A DNA stretch of 49,013 nucleotides, taken from Flavobacteriaceae bacterium. GTDB lineage: Bacteria > Bacteroidota > Bacteroidia > Flavobacteriales > Flavobacteriaceae. Each line of letters opens with the position of its first letter. The stretch's first letter is position 1. The notes below the pieces were generated by a model. The model was given only the letters and a program-made list of their open reading frames with translations. It was not told the origin of the DNA and did no database searches. Shown here in pieces: positions 16,439-25,405 of the stretch. The stretch lies in assembly GCA_028280265.1 (NCBI GenBank), contig JANQMD010000016.1:1-49013 (forward strand), given 5' to 3'. The position numbers and the translations under genes are program-made.

Positions 16439-17344
16439 TTAGAAATATCCTTGCTGTTTTCTTTTTTCCATGGCTGCTTCTGAACGCTTGTCATCGATTC
16501 TGGCTCCTCGTTCAGAAATAGAGGATTCGCGAATTTCACTGACGATGGTTTCCAAGTCCGTTGCGGTTGACAATACTGCTGCGGTACAACTCATGTCTCC
16601 TACTGTTCTAAAACGAACCATTCGTTCTTCTACCTGTTCATCTTCTTCTCTGTAAACAATATCGTCTGCTGCAGACCAAATGAGTCCATCTCTTATAAAG
16701 GTTGGACGTTTGTGCGCAAAATAAATGGATGGGATTTCTATTCTTTCTTGTTCTATATATGACCAAACATCTAGTTCTGTCCAATTAGAAATTGGAAAAA
16801 CACGAACATTTTGACCTAAATCGATTCTACCGTTGAGCATATCGAATAGTTCTGGTCGCTGATTTCTTTCATCCCATTGACCAAAATCATCTCTAACAGA
16901 GAAAATACGTTCTTTTGCTCTTGCTTTTTCTTCATCTCTTCTGGCTCCTCCAATACAGGCATCAAAACCAAATTCTTCGATTGCATCTAATAAGGTCTCG
17001 GTTTGTAACATGTTTCTGCTTGCATATTTTCCCGTCTCCTCCCGAACTCGACCTTTATCGATATTATCTTGAACGTTACGAACGATCAATTCTACTCCCA
17101 ATTCTTTAACCAATCGATCACGGAATTCAATCGTTTCTTCAAAATTGTGTCCGGTATCAATATGTAATAATGGAAATGGAATTTTTGCAGGATAAAATGC
17201 TTTTTGAGCAAGGCGCACTAAGGTAATACTGTCTTTACCTCCTGAAAATAACAACACAGGTTTTTCGAATTGTGCCACTACTTCTCTGAATATATAAATA
17301 GCTTCACTTTCTAAAGCTCCTACTTTTAAGATTTTTGCACTCAT
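16439..17344 (-). CDS. cysD: Sulfate adenylyltransferase, catalytic subunit
   Basis: The 301-residue protein is the ATP sulfurylase subunit with the PP-loop fold. The ATP-binding motif LLFSGGKDSITL is at about residues 32-43, followed by LLHIDTGHNF and GGARRDEEKARAKE. The C-terminus RKQQGYF is the conserved end of the family. It forms a heterodimer with CysN, encoded next, and starts sulfate activation. A repeat-bearing spacer of about 110 bp separates the two. Confidence 0.97.
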   Translation of the reverse strand: MSAKILKVGALESEAIYIFREVVAQFEKPVLLFSGGKDSITLVRLAQKAFYPAKIPFPLLHIDTGHNFEETIEFRDRLVKELGVELIVRNVQDNIDKGRVREETGKYASRNMLQTETLLDAIEEFGFDACIGGARRDEEKARAKERIFSVRDDFGQWDERNQRPELFDMLNGRIDLGQNVRVFPISNWTELDVWSYIEQERIEIPSIYFAHKRPTFIRDGLIWSAADDIVYREEDEQVEERMVRFRTVGDMSCTAAVLSTATDLETIVSEIRESSISERGARIDDKRSEAAMEKRKQQGYF

Positions 17345-17430
17345 TTTATTTAGTTGTTAGTTCTTTGTTCTTGGTTGTTTGTCAAATACAACTTCATAAT
17401 TCTACAATCTTTAATCATTTAATCTTCAAT

Positions 17431-18051
17431 TTATACATGCAATCCACATTCTCTATTGCTTTCTACTTTTGTTGGATCAAAATATTTGAACTCATTGGGC
17501 AGATTATGTTCTTCCAAATAGGTATCTAAATTCTCATCAGACCAGTAGTAAAAAGGGCTGACTTTTAAAACACCGTCTTTGCTTTGAGAAACAATGTCGA
17601 TGTTATCTCTAAAGGCAGTCTGTCCTTTACGAAGATTGGTAAACCAAACATCTGGCTGATGAATTTCCATGGCTCTTTTGAAAGGCTCTAACTTTACTTG
17701 ATGCGTAAATTCTTCATGCTTAGGATCCTCAATGCTTGGCAGTCCTAAAAAGACATTTCTATGGGCTACCGTTTGTTTTGGAACGTAGAGATGAATATTG
17801 AGATTCAATTTTTCTCGAAGCTCTTCTGCGTGTTTATAAGTTTGAGGTGTGTTATAACCTGTGTCACACCAAATCACCTCAATATTTTGATTTTCTAAAG
17901 TGACCGCGTGTAAAATTGCACTTTCATAGGGTCTAAAATTGGTAGTCACCACTGGTTTTTGTGCAACGGAAATTGCCCATTGAATGATTTCGTTAGGTTT
18001 TGCTTCTCGCAGTTCTTTGTTGATTTCTTCTATACGTATTATTGTGCTCAT
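17431..18051 (-). CDS. cysH: PAPS/APS reductase family protein
   Basis: The protein has 206 residues from the ATG at 18049-18051, which overlaps the DUF2061 stop as ATGA. It belongs to the phosphoadenylyl-sulfate reductase family. The C-terminus RECGLHV contains the catalytic cysteine, and WCDTGYN and FTNLRKGQTAFR are recognisable. Only two cysteines are present. The CC and CxxC ligands of a [4Fe-4S] cluster, typical of APS reductases, are missing. By family rules that points to the PAPS-using type, yet no APS kinase gene is in the window. It performs the first reduction step, with thioredoxin as likely donor. Confidence 0.9.
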   Translation of the reverse strand: MSTIIRIEEINKELREAKPNEIIQWAISVAQKPVVTTNFRPYESAILHAVTLENQNIEVIWCDTGYNTPQTYKHAEELREKLNLNIHLYVPKQTVAHRNVFLGLPSIEDPKHEEFTHQVKLEPFKRAMEIHQPDVWFTNLRKGQTAFRDNIDIVSQSKDGVLKVSPFYYWSDENLDTYLEEHNLPNEFKYFDPTKVESNRECGLHV

Positions 18052-18302
18052 TTTTTGCCCCATTTTATAGTGTTCCAAACTCTCTCATGAAAGAAATACA
18101 ATACCATTTTGGTTATTAACTCAATACTCCCTATCGAAAAAGCAATAGATGTTTCTCCTGTTACAATCCACGAGATGATAAATGTATCCAGTGTTCCGAG
18201 CAGTCGCCAACTAATGGATTTGACAATGCTTCTGGAAGGAGTTTCTGATAATTGATCTTCCTTATAATTTCTTTGTTTGTCTAGTATCTGTTCTAAAATC
18301 AT
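18048..18302 (-). CDS. DUF2061 small membrane protein
   Basis: The 84-residue protein is a DUF2061 member, with SIVKSISWRLLGTLDTFIISW and a second hydrophobic segment ending in FFHERVWN. Two transmembrane helices are likely. It heads the sulfate operon and overlaps cysH by 4 bp. The family often accompanies cys genes in this phylum, but its function is unknown. A role in sulfate or sulfite handling at the membrane is only suggested by position. Confidence 0.88.
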   Translation of the reverse strand: MILEQILDKQRNYKEDQLSETPSRSIVKSISWRLLGTLDTFIISWIVTGETSIAFSIGSIELITKMVLYFFHERVWNTIKWGKK

Positions 18303-18315
18303 TTTAAATACTATT

Positions 18316-18336
18316 ACCCTATAGGATTACTAGGGT
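18316..18336. promoter_or_regulatory. Candidate operator at the sulfate operon promoter
   Basis: ACCCTA-N9-TAGGGT is a perfect 6-bp inverted repeat. It lies immediately downstream of the predicted -7 box, at the expected transcription start, where a bound repressor would block the operon. The Rrf2 regulator encoded just upstream is the natural candidate. Binding has not been shown by the sequence. Confidence 0.5.
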
Positions 18337-18344
18337 TTAAGTTG

Positions 18345-18374
18345 CAAATGTAAAATTTCATTTATTATATGAAA
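18345..18374 (-). promoter_or_regulatory. Candidate promoter of the sulfate assimilation operon
   Basis: TACATTTG (18345-18352) matches TAnnTTTG on the minus strand. TTTC, one base off TTTG, lies 18 bp upstream (18371-18374). The box is about 40 bp from the DUF2061 start codon and next to the inverted repeat at 18316-18336. Confidence 0.5.
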
Positions 18375-18501
18375 GCCTTTTTTAAAATTTTAACGATTAT
18401 CTAATATACTTTTGAGAATACACAATTTTTAGTGCCTGCAAATTGTCAAATTCTCAACTCATTTGGTTGATATCTGTACTAGATTTCAAAATTTGTTAAT
18501 T

Positions 18502-18909
18502 TTAGACTAAGTCGGCCAAGGTTGTGTTACGGAAGATTTGCAGTGTATTGTCTCTTACTTGAATCATAAGTTTGTGAACTGAACAGGTGTCTTCATCTGG
18601 ACAATCATCGCACTTTTCATAATAATTGAGACTTACACAAGGTAGCATTGCTATGGGACCTTCTAGGGTTCTAATGATGTCTGTCATTTTCATCTCAGCA
18701 GGCTCTTTTAATAAATAATACCCCCCACCTTTTCCTTTTTTTGCTCCTAAGAGCCCCGTTTTCTTCAAGGTAAGCAGTATGCTTTCTAAGAATTTATGTG
18801 GAATGTTTTCACTTGTAGCGATCATAGCGATTTGCACTGTACCTTCACTATGATTTCTTGCCATATAGGTCAGCGCTTTGAGTCCATATTTTGTTCTTTT
18901 GGAAAGCAT
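18502..18909 (-). CDS. Rrf2-family transcriptional regulator
   Basis: The 135-residue protein is an Rrf2-type winged-helix regulator. The N-terminal HTH region reads LSKRTKYGLKALTYMAR and VQIAMIATSENIPHKFLESIL, followed by the wing GLLGAKKGKGGGYYL. A cluster of four cysteines (C-x8-C-x2-C-x5-C, about residues 90-108) could hold an Fe-S cluster or sense redox or thiols. It is encoded just upstream of, and in line with, the sulfate operon, like CymR-type cysteine regulators. Repression of the cys genes is an inference from position. Confidence 0.92.
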   Translation of the reverse strand: MLSKRTKYGLKALTYMARNHSEGTVQIAMIATSENIPHKFLESILLTLKKTGLLGAKKGKGGGYYLLKEPAEMKMTDIIRTLEGPIAMLPCVSLNYYEKCDDCPDEDTCSVHKLMIQVRDNTLQIFRNTTLADLV

Positions 18910-18917
18910 ATCTTACG

Positions 18918-18925
18918 CAAAAATA
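18918..18925 (-). promoter_or_regulatory. Candidate -7 element of the Rrf2 gene
   Basis: TATTTTTG on the minus strand fits TAnnTTTG and lies only 8 bp upstream of the Rrf2 ATG, so the mRNA would be nearly leaderless. A -33 TTG is present only at a short spacing. Confidence 0.35.
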
Positions 18926-19085
18926 CACCTTTTAAAGTTTCAAGTTTTAAAGTTGAAAGCTAAAAGTTACCTCGGTGAATGGAAAACTCTTTAAAAGTCA
19001 ACTAATTTTTCTCTAAAATGTGAGTAAAATTCGAAACCATCTTTACAAAATCAAAATGCTCTTTTACTTTCAAACCTTCTCCCTT

Positions 19086-20267
19086 TCAAACTTTTTTCAT
19101 GTTGCTATCCAATGCCTGATTTATATCATTTATAATGTCTTTTATATTTTCCAGTCCAACAGAAACTCTAATGAGTCCATCTGTAATACCTACTTCCAAT
19201 CGATCCTCTTCAGACAACTTACTATGTGTGGTAGAAGCTGGATGTGTTACAATAGTTCTTGTATCTCCTAAATTGGCAGATAGCGAACACATCTTTATTT
19301 TGTTCAAAAACTTTCTTCCTGCCTCTAGTCCTCCTTTCACCTCAAATACTACAATATTGCCTCCTTGCTTCATTTGCTTTTTGGCAATGACATACTTAGG
19401 ATGTGATTTCAGAAATGGGTATTTCACCAAATTAACATTCTCATGCGTTTCTAACAATTGAGCTAATTTTAAAGCGTTCTCACAATGGCGATCTACACGA
19501 ACTGCCAAGGTTTCTAGACTTTTAGAAAGTACCCATGCATTAAAAGGCGACAAAGCGGGTCCTGTATTTCTTGAAAACAAATAGATTTCTCTGATCAATT
19601 CTTTTTTTCCCAACACAACACCTCCTAATACACGCCCTTGACCATCGATCAATTTTGTTGCAGAATGCACCACCAAATCCGCTCCGAATTGTATAGGGTT
19701 TTGCAAATAAGGAGTTGCGAAACAATTGTCGACCACGAACAAAATATTATGCTTTTTGGCAATCTTTCCCAATACTTCTAAATCCAACACATCCACTCCA
19801 GGATTGGTAGGGGTTTCTACATATAAAATCTTGGTATTGTCTTGGATTAAGGATTCCAAGCTTTCTGCTTCATTTGCTTTGAAGTAGCTAGTTTCAATGT
19901 TCCATTTAGGCAAGTATTTGGTAAACAAACTATGTGTTGATCCAAATACAGATCTACAAGATACTATATGATCACCCGCACTCAGTAGGGCTCCAAATGT
20001 TGAGAAGATTGCTGACATCCCAGTTGCAAAGGCATAGCCATCTTCTGCACCTTCTAGAGCAATCATTTTATTGACAAACTCTGAATTATTCGGGTTTGAA
20101 AATCGGCTGTATAAATTGCGTTGCTTTTCTTCAGCGAATGAAGCACGCATATCTTCAGCATCTTCAAAAACAAAACTTGAGGTTAAATACAACGGTGCTG
20201 AATGCTCAGAAAATTGAGAGCGTTCTGTTTGCAGTCGTATTGCGTCAGTTTCAAAATGGTTACTCAT
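19086..20267 (-). CDS. Cys/Met-metabolism PLP enzyme (MetZ or MetB/MetC type)
   Basis: The 393-residue protein belongs to the gamma-family of PLP enzymes. The PLP lysine is in DLVVHSATKLIDGQGRVLGG (about residue 210), with YSRFSNPN near 53 and HPASTTHSKL near 345. It resembles O-succinylhomoserine sulfhydrylases (MetZ) and cystathionine gamma-synthases. A strict choice between them cannot be made by eye. It follows the MetX-aspartokinase fusion and metY, so a role in homocysteine formation or transsulfuration is expected. The 118-bp gap before it has no clear terminator, so it may be in the same transcript. Confidence 0.88.
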   Translation of the reverse strand: MSNHFETDAIRLQTERSQFSEHSAPLYLTSSFVFEDAEDMRASFAEEKQRNLYSRFSNPNNSEFVNKMIALEGAEDGYAFATGMSAIFSTFGALLSAGDHIVSCRSVFGSTHSLFTKYLPKWNIETSYFKANEAESLESLIQDNTKILYVETPTNPGVDVLDLEVLGKIAKKHNILFVVDNCFATPYLQNPIQFGADLVVHSATKLIDGQGRVLGGVVLGKKELIREIYLFSRNTGPALSPFNAWVLSKSLETLAVRVDRHCENALKLAQLLETHENVNLVKYPFLKSHPKYVIAKKQMKQGGNIVVFEVKGGLEAGRKFLNKIKMCSLSANLGDTRTIVTHPASTTHSKLSEEDRLEVGITDGLIRVSVGLENIKDIINDINQALDSNMKKV

Positions 20268-20385
20268 ATTATTGTTTAAGTGTTAAAAGTTTAAAAGGTT
20301 CTCTATATATCGTTTCACATGAGATGTTCCAATCTTGGAATCAAGACAAGAGAAAATCGGTCTTGGTTCTAATATCTAATGTTTA

Positions 20386-23300
20386 TTACAATTCTATATT
20401 CGTCTCTATCAATCGTAAAATATCTCCAAAAACACCTCTAGCAGTTACAGCTGCTCCAGCTCCAGCTCCTTGAATTACTAAGGGTTGTTCGCCGTAAGAC
20501 TCGGTATAAATTTCAAAAATGGAATCAGATCCTTTCAAAGCGCCTAAGGGAGATTCCTTTGGAACAGAGACCAATTGAACTTTTAACTCCGCTCCTTCTT
20601 CTTTGGATAAATCGCCTGACAAATCACCTGTGTACCTCAATACATGTCCCTCTAATTGTTCATCTTTTGTTTGTTGATACAATTCGTTCATTTGATGAAA
20701 TGAGTTTAAGAAATCTGATAGCTCTATTTCTCTTAGATGTTCTGGAATCAAATTCTGAATTTTTACATCTTCGAACTCATTATGCAAGTCCAATTCTCTT
20801 GCCAAGATTAGCAGTTTTCTAGCGACATCATTTCCGCATAAATCTTCGCGAGGATCTGGTTCTGTATATCCTTGATCCACCGCTTCTTGCAAGACATCCG
20901 AAAACTCTCTCTCATTTTCAGAAAATGTATTGAATAAATAACTCAGCGATCCAGAAAAAACTCCTCGAATACGAGTAATATTCTCTCCTGAAAGATGCAA
21001 TAGTTTTATGGTATCAATCAATGGCAATCCTGCTCCAACGTTGGTCTCGTATAAATATCGCTTTTTGTTTTCTTGAAGCTTAACACGTAAGTTTTGATAA
21101 AAATCTAACCCTATGGTGTTGGCTATTTTATTTGATGATACTAGATCAAATCCCTCATCGATGAGTCCACAATAATGATTTACAAAGTCCAAACTAGCTG
21201 TGTTGTCTACTGCAATCAAATTTCCCAAATGATGATCATTGGCAAACTCAAAAATATCATTCAAACTATAGGTAGTTCCTTTTTCTTGAATTTCCTCTTT
21301 CCATTGATGATTGATTCCATTTTCATCTAACAAAACTTTTCTGGAATTAGCAATCGCGAAAATATTTAGGTTGACACCTTTTTTCTTTTCGATCTCCTCT
21401 TTGGAAGAAATAATCTGATCAATCAAAGTTCCTCCCACAGTTCCATGTCCAAAAATGGCAATATTCACTTTTTTGGAAATTCCAAAAATCTCACCATGAA
21501 TCACATTCAGCGCCTTGTGCAATTGTGATTTCTTCACTACCAAACTTACATTGCTCCCTGTTACTGTATTGTTGAACAATAATGGAACAATGTGATTCTT
21601 GATCAAAGTATTGAAAGGTTTGTGAAAATCTTTCAATTCCTGTCCGATGATGGAAATCACTGCTACTTCACGATTAACTTCGATATTGTTAATATCTCTA
21701 GAGCTGAAATCATTTTCAAACTCTTTGCTTAACACCTCCACAGCTTTATTGGCTTTATCAGCAGGAATAACCAATCCAATTCCTCTTTCCGAAGATCCCT
21801 GTGATATGATACTCACATTGATATTATGCTGACCTAAAACACGAAAGATTCTCGCATCTACTCCAACTTTACCCAACAGGCCTCTTCCTTCAAGATTCAA
21901 TAAGGCAACATCGTCTAAAATCGACAATGATCGGATTCCGTCTGAATTTGATTTGGCTTTGATGAGTGTTCCATACTCGTCGGGGCTGAACGTATTTAGA
22001 ATTCGTAAAGGAATGTTCTTTTCCAGCAAAGGAATAATCGTTTTGGCATGTAAAATATTGGCTCCAAAACTTGCCAGTTCATTGGCTTCACTGAAAGATA
22101 GTTCTTCTATCTTTTTTGCGTTCTTTACCAAATCTGGATTCGCTGTGTAGATTCCATCTACATGGGTAAAGTTTTGCAACTCTTCCGCATCCAGATAATT
22201 TGCCAACAAAGAGGCTGTATAATTACTTCCATTTCTTCCTAAAGTGGTCGTCTCATTGTGTTTATTAGAAGCAATAAATCCAGACACAACATTTACTGTA
22301 GATCCATTGTACCGAGTAAAATGCTTGATAACATTTTCTTTAGATATCTGAGAAATAGGTTCTGCGTTCCCAAAATTTTCATTGGTCTTTAATAAATGCC
22401 TAGCATCGGTTGCATGTGCATTGATGTTTCGATCTTTCAGCAATTCGGAAACTACTTTGATCGAAAGCAATTCTCCTTGAGCAAGTACTTGATCTTTGAC
22501 TTTATTGCTATAATCTCCTAACAAACTCACTCCTTCCAATAGATTTTCTAAGTGTTTAAATTCCTCAGAAAAATCAATCATTGGAGCCACTTGTGTTTGG
22601 TAATGGCGAAATGCATTCAGTTCTTCGTGAAAGCCTTCATTTTTGACTGCTTTCTCCAGCATTCCTTCCAATTCATCGGTTGCATTTCCTCTGGCAGAAA
22701 CAACGACTGCCAATCGATCTCCTTGACTGACCTTCTTTTCTACAATCGATAACATTTGATTCAGCCCTTTTCCATTTGCCAAAGACTTTCCTCCAAACTT
22801 GAGAACCTTAAGCTTTTTTTGATGCGATGAGGTTCCGAAAATATTTTCAACAATTCTTGCCAATTGTTTGTATTCAATTAAAAATGCATCATGCCCATGA
22901 ACAGAATTGATCTCGTGATAGGTTACATGAGGATGTGTTAACGCCAATTGCTTTTGCGTTTCACGATTCTCCTCAGCAGAAAAGAACAGATCTGAATCTA
23001 CTCCCACGATATGAATCTTTGCCTTGATCGTATCCAACACTTTAAAATTGGCCTCTCTGCCTTGGGTTACATCAATGGTTTTCAGCAATTGATTCATCAA
23101 TTTATAAGCCGATAATTGGAACCGCTCTTGTAACTTTTTTCCATGATGCAATAGCCAACTTTCTACATTAAAAATTTGCAAGTCTTCATTGGTAGAACGT
23201 TGAAATCGTTCTTTGAAAGACTCAGGAGTACGATAGCACAACATGGCATGCATTCTAGCATCGTGCACTGGATTCTTAGAATTCACCAAAAATTGCTCTT

Positions 23301-23796
23301 GAATTTGACAGTTGGCAATCAACCAATCCGTTGATTTCCAATCGGTGGCAACTGGGATTAAATGCTCAGTAATATCTGGCTTTAACACAGCCATTTCCCA
23401 AGCAATTCCTCCTCCCAAAGAGCCACCTGTAAGAGCAAACAATTTTTCAATTCCTAACTTCTTCAATCCAATCAAGAAAATTTTAGCAATATCTCTGGCT
23501 ATAAAATATTTATAATTGTCGATTGTAAATCCGTCATAACCATTTCCTGGAATGTTGAACGATAAAATGGTGAATTTTCTCGTGTCTATTGCTTTGCCTT
23601 CTTCTACAAGATCTTTCCACCAACCTTCTTTTCCAGAGACATTGCTATTCCCAGTCAGCGCATGATTTACCAAGACCACTGGAGCTGTTCCTAGCTCCAA
23701 TCCAAACACTTGATACGTCAATTGAAAATCGGACAAGGTAAAACCACTTGAAGTTGTATACTCCTGAATTTGTATGTATTGTAAATTCTTTATCAC
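20386..23796 (-). CDS. MetX-aspartate kinase-homoserine dehydrogenase fusion
   Basis: One 1136-residue frame carries three enzymes. Residues 1 to about 322 form an alpha/beta hydrolase of the homoserine O-acetyltransferase family, with nucleophile S126 in GGSLGG, an acid in VDSDLF (about 267-269) and H302 in GHDAF. Residues about 329-770 are aspartokinase starting KFGGKS, with ACT regulatory segments (GLLGKVGVDARIFRVLGQ). Residues about 780-1136 are homoserine dehydrogenase (FGHGTVGGTLID, DPREDLCGNDVARKL). It thus covers aspartate activation, homoserine formation and homoserine acetylation. The usual KFGGTS has Lys for Thr. It begins 3 bp after metY and shares its riboswitch. No stop or frameshift interrupts the junctions. 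Confidence 0.95.
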   Translation of the reverse strand: MIKNLQYIQIQEYTTSSGFTLSDFQLTYQVFGLELGTAPVVLVNHALTGNSNVSGKEGWWKDLVEEGKAIDTRKFTILSFNIPGNGYDGFTIDNYKYFIARDIAKIFLIGLKKLGIEKLFALTGGSLGGGIAWEMAVLKPDITEHLIPVATDWKSTDWLIANCQIQEQFLVNSKNPVHDARMHAMLCYRTPESFKERFQRSTNEDLQIFNVESWLLHHGKKLQERFQLSAYKLMNQLLKTIDVTQGREANFKVLDTIKAKIHIVGVDSDLFFSAEENRETQKQLALTHPHVTYHEINSVHGHDAFLIEYKQLARIVENIFGTSSHQKKLKVLKFGGKSLANGKGLNQMLSIVEKKVSQGDRLAVVVSARGNATDELEGMLEKAVKNEGFHEELNAFRHYQTQVAPMIDFSEEFKHLENLLEGVSLLGDYSNKVKDQVLAQGELLSIKVVSELLKDRNINAHATDARHLLKTNENFGNAEPISQISKENVIKHFTRYNGSTVNVVSGFIASNKHNETTTLGRNGSNYTASLLANYLDAEELQNFTHVDGIYTANPDLVKNAKKIEELSFSEANELASFGANILHAKTIIPLLEKNIPLRILNTFSPDEYGTLIKAKSNSDGIRSLSILDDVALLNLEGRGLLGKVGVDARIFRVLGQHNINVSIISQGSSERGIGLVIPADKANKAVEVLSKEFENDFSSRDINNIEVNREVAVISIIGQELKDFHKPFNTLIKNHIVPLLFNNTVTGSNVSLVVKKSQLHKALNVIHGEIFGISKKVNIAIFGHGTVGGTLIDQIISSKEEIEKKKGVNLNIFAIANSRKVLLDENGINHQWKEEIQEKGTTYSLNDIFEFANDHHLGNLIAVDNTASLDFVNHYCGLIDEGFDLVSSNKIANTIGLDFYQNLRVKLQENKKRYLYETNVGAGLPLIDTIKLLHLSGENITRIRGVFSGSLSYLFNTFSENEREFSDVLQEAVDQGYTEPDPREDLCGNDVARKLLILARELDLHNEFEDVKIQNLIPEHLREIELSDFLNSFHQMNELYQQTKDEQLEGHVLRYTGDLSGDLSKEEGAELKVQLVSVPKESPLGALKGSDSIFEIYTESYGEQPLVIQGAGAGAAVTARGVFGDILRLIETNIEL

Positions 23797-23799
23797 TTC

Positions 23800-25092
23800 T
23801 TAGACTAAGGATCCTTCTTGAATTTTTGAAAATGCTTCTATTAAATCTGCTTTTAAATCTTCGATATCTTCCAACCCTACCGAAAGTCGAATCAAATCTT
23901 GAGTCACTCCAGCTGATGCTTGTTCTTCCTCAGACAATTGCTGATGCGTAGTACTGGCAGGGTGAATGATTAATGATTTTGTATCTCCAATATTTGCAAG
24001 TAGCGAGAACAATTTGGAATTATCAGCGATTTTTTTGGCAGCTTCATAGCCTCCTTTAGCTCCAAAAGTTACAATACCACTTTGTCCTTTTGGCAAGTAT
24101 TTATCTGACAAAGCTTTGTATTTGCTAGATGCCAATCCAGGATAATTCACCCATGCAACTTCTTCTTGTTGCTCTAACCATTGCGCCAATGCCAAAGCGT
24201 TTTCCGAATGTTTTTTAATTCTTACATCTAAAGTCTCCAATCCCTGAATGATCTGAAAAGCATTTGTTGGACTCAATGCTCCACCAAAATCTCTCAGTCC
24301 TTCTAAGATTAATTTGAAAGTGTAAGAAGCAGCTCCTAACACTTCGTGATATACCAACCCGTGATATCCAGCCGAAGGTTCCGTAAACTCTGGAAACTTA
24401 CCACTTGACCAATCGAAAGTTCCAGCATCAATAATTGCTCCTCCTAAGGAGTTTCCTTGTCCGCCAATGTATTTGGTTAAGGAATGAATTACAATATTAG
24501 CCCCGTGTTTGATTGGATTTAATAATGCGGGTGTTGCCACCGTATTGTCTACAATCAATGGAACTTTGGCTGCTTTTGCATGAATGGAGATTGCTTCTAA
24601 ATCCAATACATCCAATTTTGGATTTCCTAAAGATTCCACGAAGAAAGCTCTGGTATTTTCCTGAACCGCTTCTGCAAAGCTATCTGGTTCGGAAGCATCT
24701 ACAAAAGTGGTTTTAATTCCTAAACGAGGTAAGGTAACACTCAATAGGTTGTAGGTTCCTCCGTACAAGCTACTGGATGCTACGATGTGATCACCAGCTT
24801 TTAAGAGTGTTAATAGTCCTGTTGAGATTGCCGCTGTTCCTGAAGCAAAAACTACCGCTCCGATTCCGCCTTCTAAGGCAGCCAATCGTTCTTGTAAGAT
24901 TTGATTGGTTGGATTGTTCAATCGCGTGTAAATGAATCCGAGTTCTTTCAGAGAAAATAAATTCGCTGCATGATCGGAATCGTTAAACACATAAGATGTG
25001 GTTTGATAGATTGGAACGGCTCTTGTTCCTCCTGTTTGTGATACATCATGCCCTGCATGAAGTGCGTTTGTTGAGAATTTTTGTGTGCTCAT
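23800..25092 (-). CDS. metY: O-acetylhomoserine sulfhydrylase
   Basis: The 430-residue PLP enzyme makes homocysteine from O-acetylhomoserine and sulfide. The length and the motifs TNALHAGHD, VPIYQTTSYVF, FASGTAAIS, IHSLTKYIGGQGNSLGG (PLP lysine) and HPASTTHQQLS are those of MetY. It is longer than MetB/MetZ proteins because of the insertion around WSSGKFPEFTEPSAGYHGL. It is preceded by a SAM-I riboswitch and followed after 3 bp by the MetX fusion that makes its substrate, so the pair is a direct-sulfhydrylation unit using sulfide from the cys operon. Confidence 0.95.
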   Translation of the reverse strand: MSTQKFSTNALHAGHDVSQTGGTRAVPIYQTTSYVFNDSDHAANLFSLKELGFIYTRLNNPTNQILQERLAALEGGIGAVVFASGTAAISTGLLTLLKAGDHIVASSSLYGGTYNLLSVTLPRLGIKTTFVDASEPDSFAEAVQENTRAFFVESLGNPKLDVLDLEAISIHAKAAKVPLIVDNTVATPALLNPIKHGANIVIHSLTKYIGGQGNSLGGAIIDAGTFDWSSGKFPEFTEPSAGYHGLVYHEVLGAASYTFKLILEGLRDFGGALSPTNAFQIIQGLETLDVRIKKHSENALALAQWLEQQEEVAWVNYPGLASSKYKALSDKYLPKGQSGIVTFGAKGGYEAAKKIADNSKLFSLLANIGDTKSLIIHPASTTHQQLSEEEQASAGVTQDLIRLSVGLEDIEDLKADLIEAFSKIQEGSLV

Positions 25093-25204
25093 TTTTCTAA
25101 TTTGAATGATTAAATACTAAAATTTAAAAGTCAAATTCATCTCCTTGATACTGAATCCAGTTCAGCATACAGAGCTTAAAAGAAAAATGTTATTAAGAAA
25201 TGGT

Positions 25205-25229
25205 AGAAACCACATGACATGTGATTTCT
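25205..25229 (-). promoter_or_regulatory. Hairpin in the metY leader
   Basis: AGAAAYCACATG and its near-complement form a 12-bp stem around a single base, just downstream of the riboswitch. The tail on the minus strand is T-rich but broken (ACCATTTCTTAATAAC), so it is at best a weak terminator. It may be part of the expression platform. Confidence 0.4.
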
Positions 25230-25234
25230 CTTGA

Positions 25235-25373
25235 GTTATCTATCCATAAGGTCCTGAATCGAGTTCTGGACTATTGGTAGAATTTAGCACCTTCTTGAAT
25301 CCTGTTCAGTAACAGGAGAACCAAGGGTTGCTAAGGCGTCAACGGGTCTAATCCCTCAACCTTTCTTGATAAC
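25235..25373 (-). ncRNA. SAM-I (S-box) riboswitch upstream of metY
   Basis: The minus strand reads GTTATCAAGAAAGGTTGAGG, GCCTTAGCAACC, AAGGTGCTAAATTCTACC, and a closing GATAAC that pairs with the opening GTTATC. It is closely similar to the metH leader in core and layout. It lies about 140 nt upstream of metY. A downstream strand TTTCTTAATAAC (25189-25200) complements the P1 5' strand at 11 of 12 positions and may be the competing partner. SAM is expected to shut off metY, the MetX-AK-HSDH fusion and possibly the following PLP enzyme. Confidence 0.93.
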
Positions 25374-25405
25374 AATATTCAATAAGTATTTGAACTTTTC
25401 GTCTA

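Noticed and set aside
25117..25140. Seven-codon leader frame after the metY riboswitch, preceded by AGGAG
   Set aside because: The AGGAG touches the ATG, so spacing is wrong. Shine-Dalgarno use is rare in this phylum, and no regulatory codon run is present.
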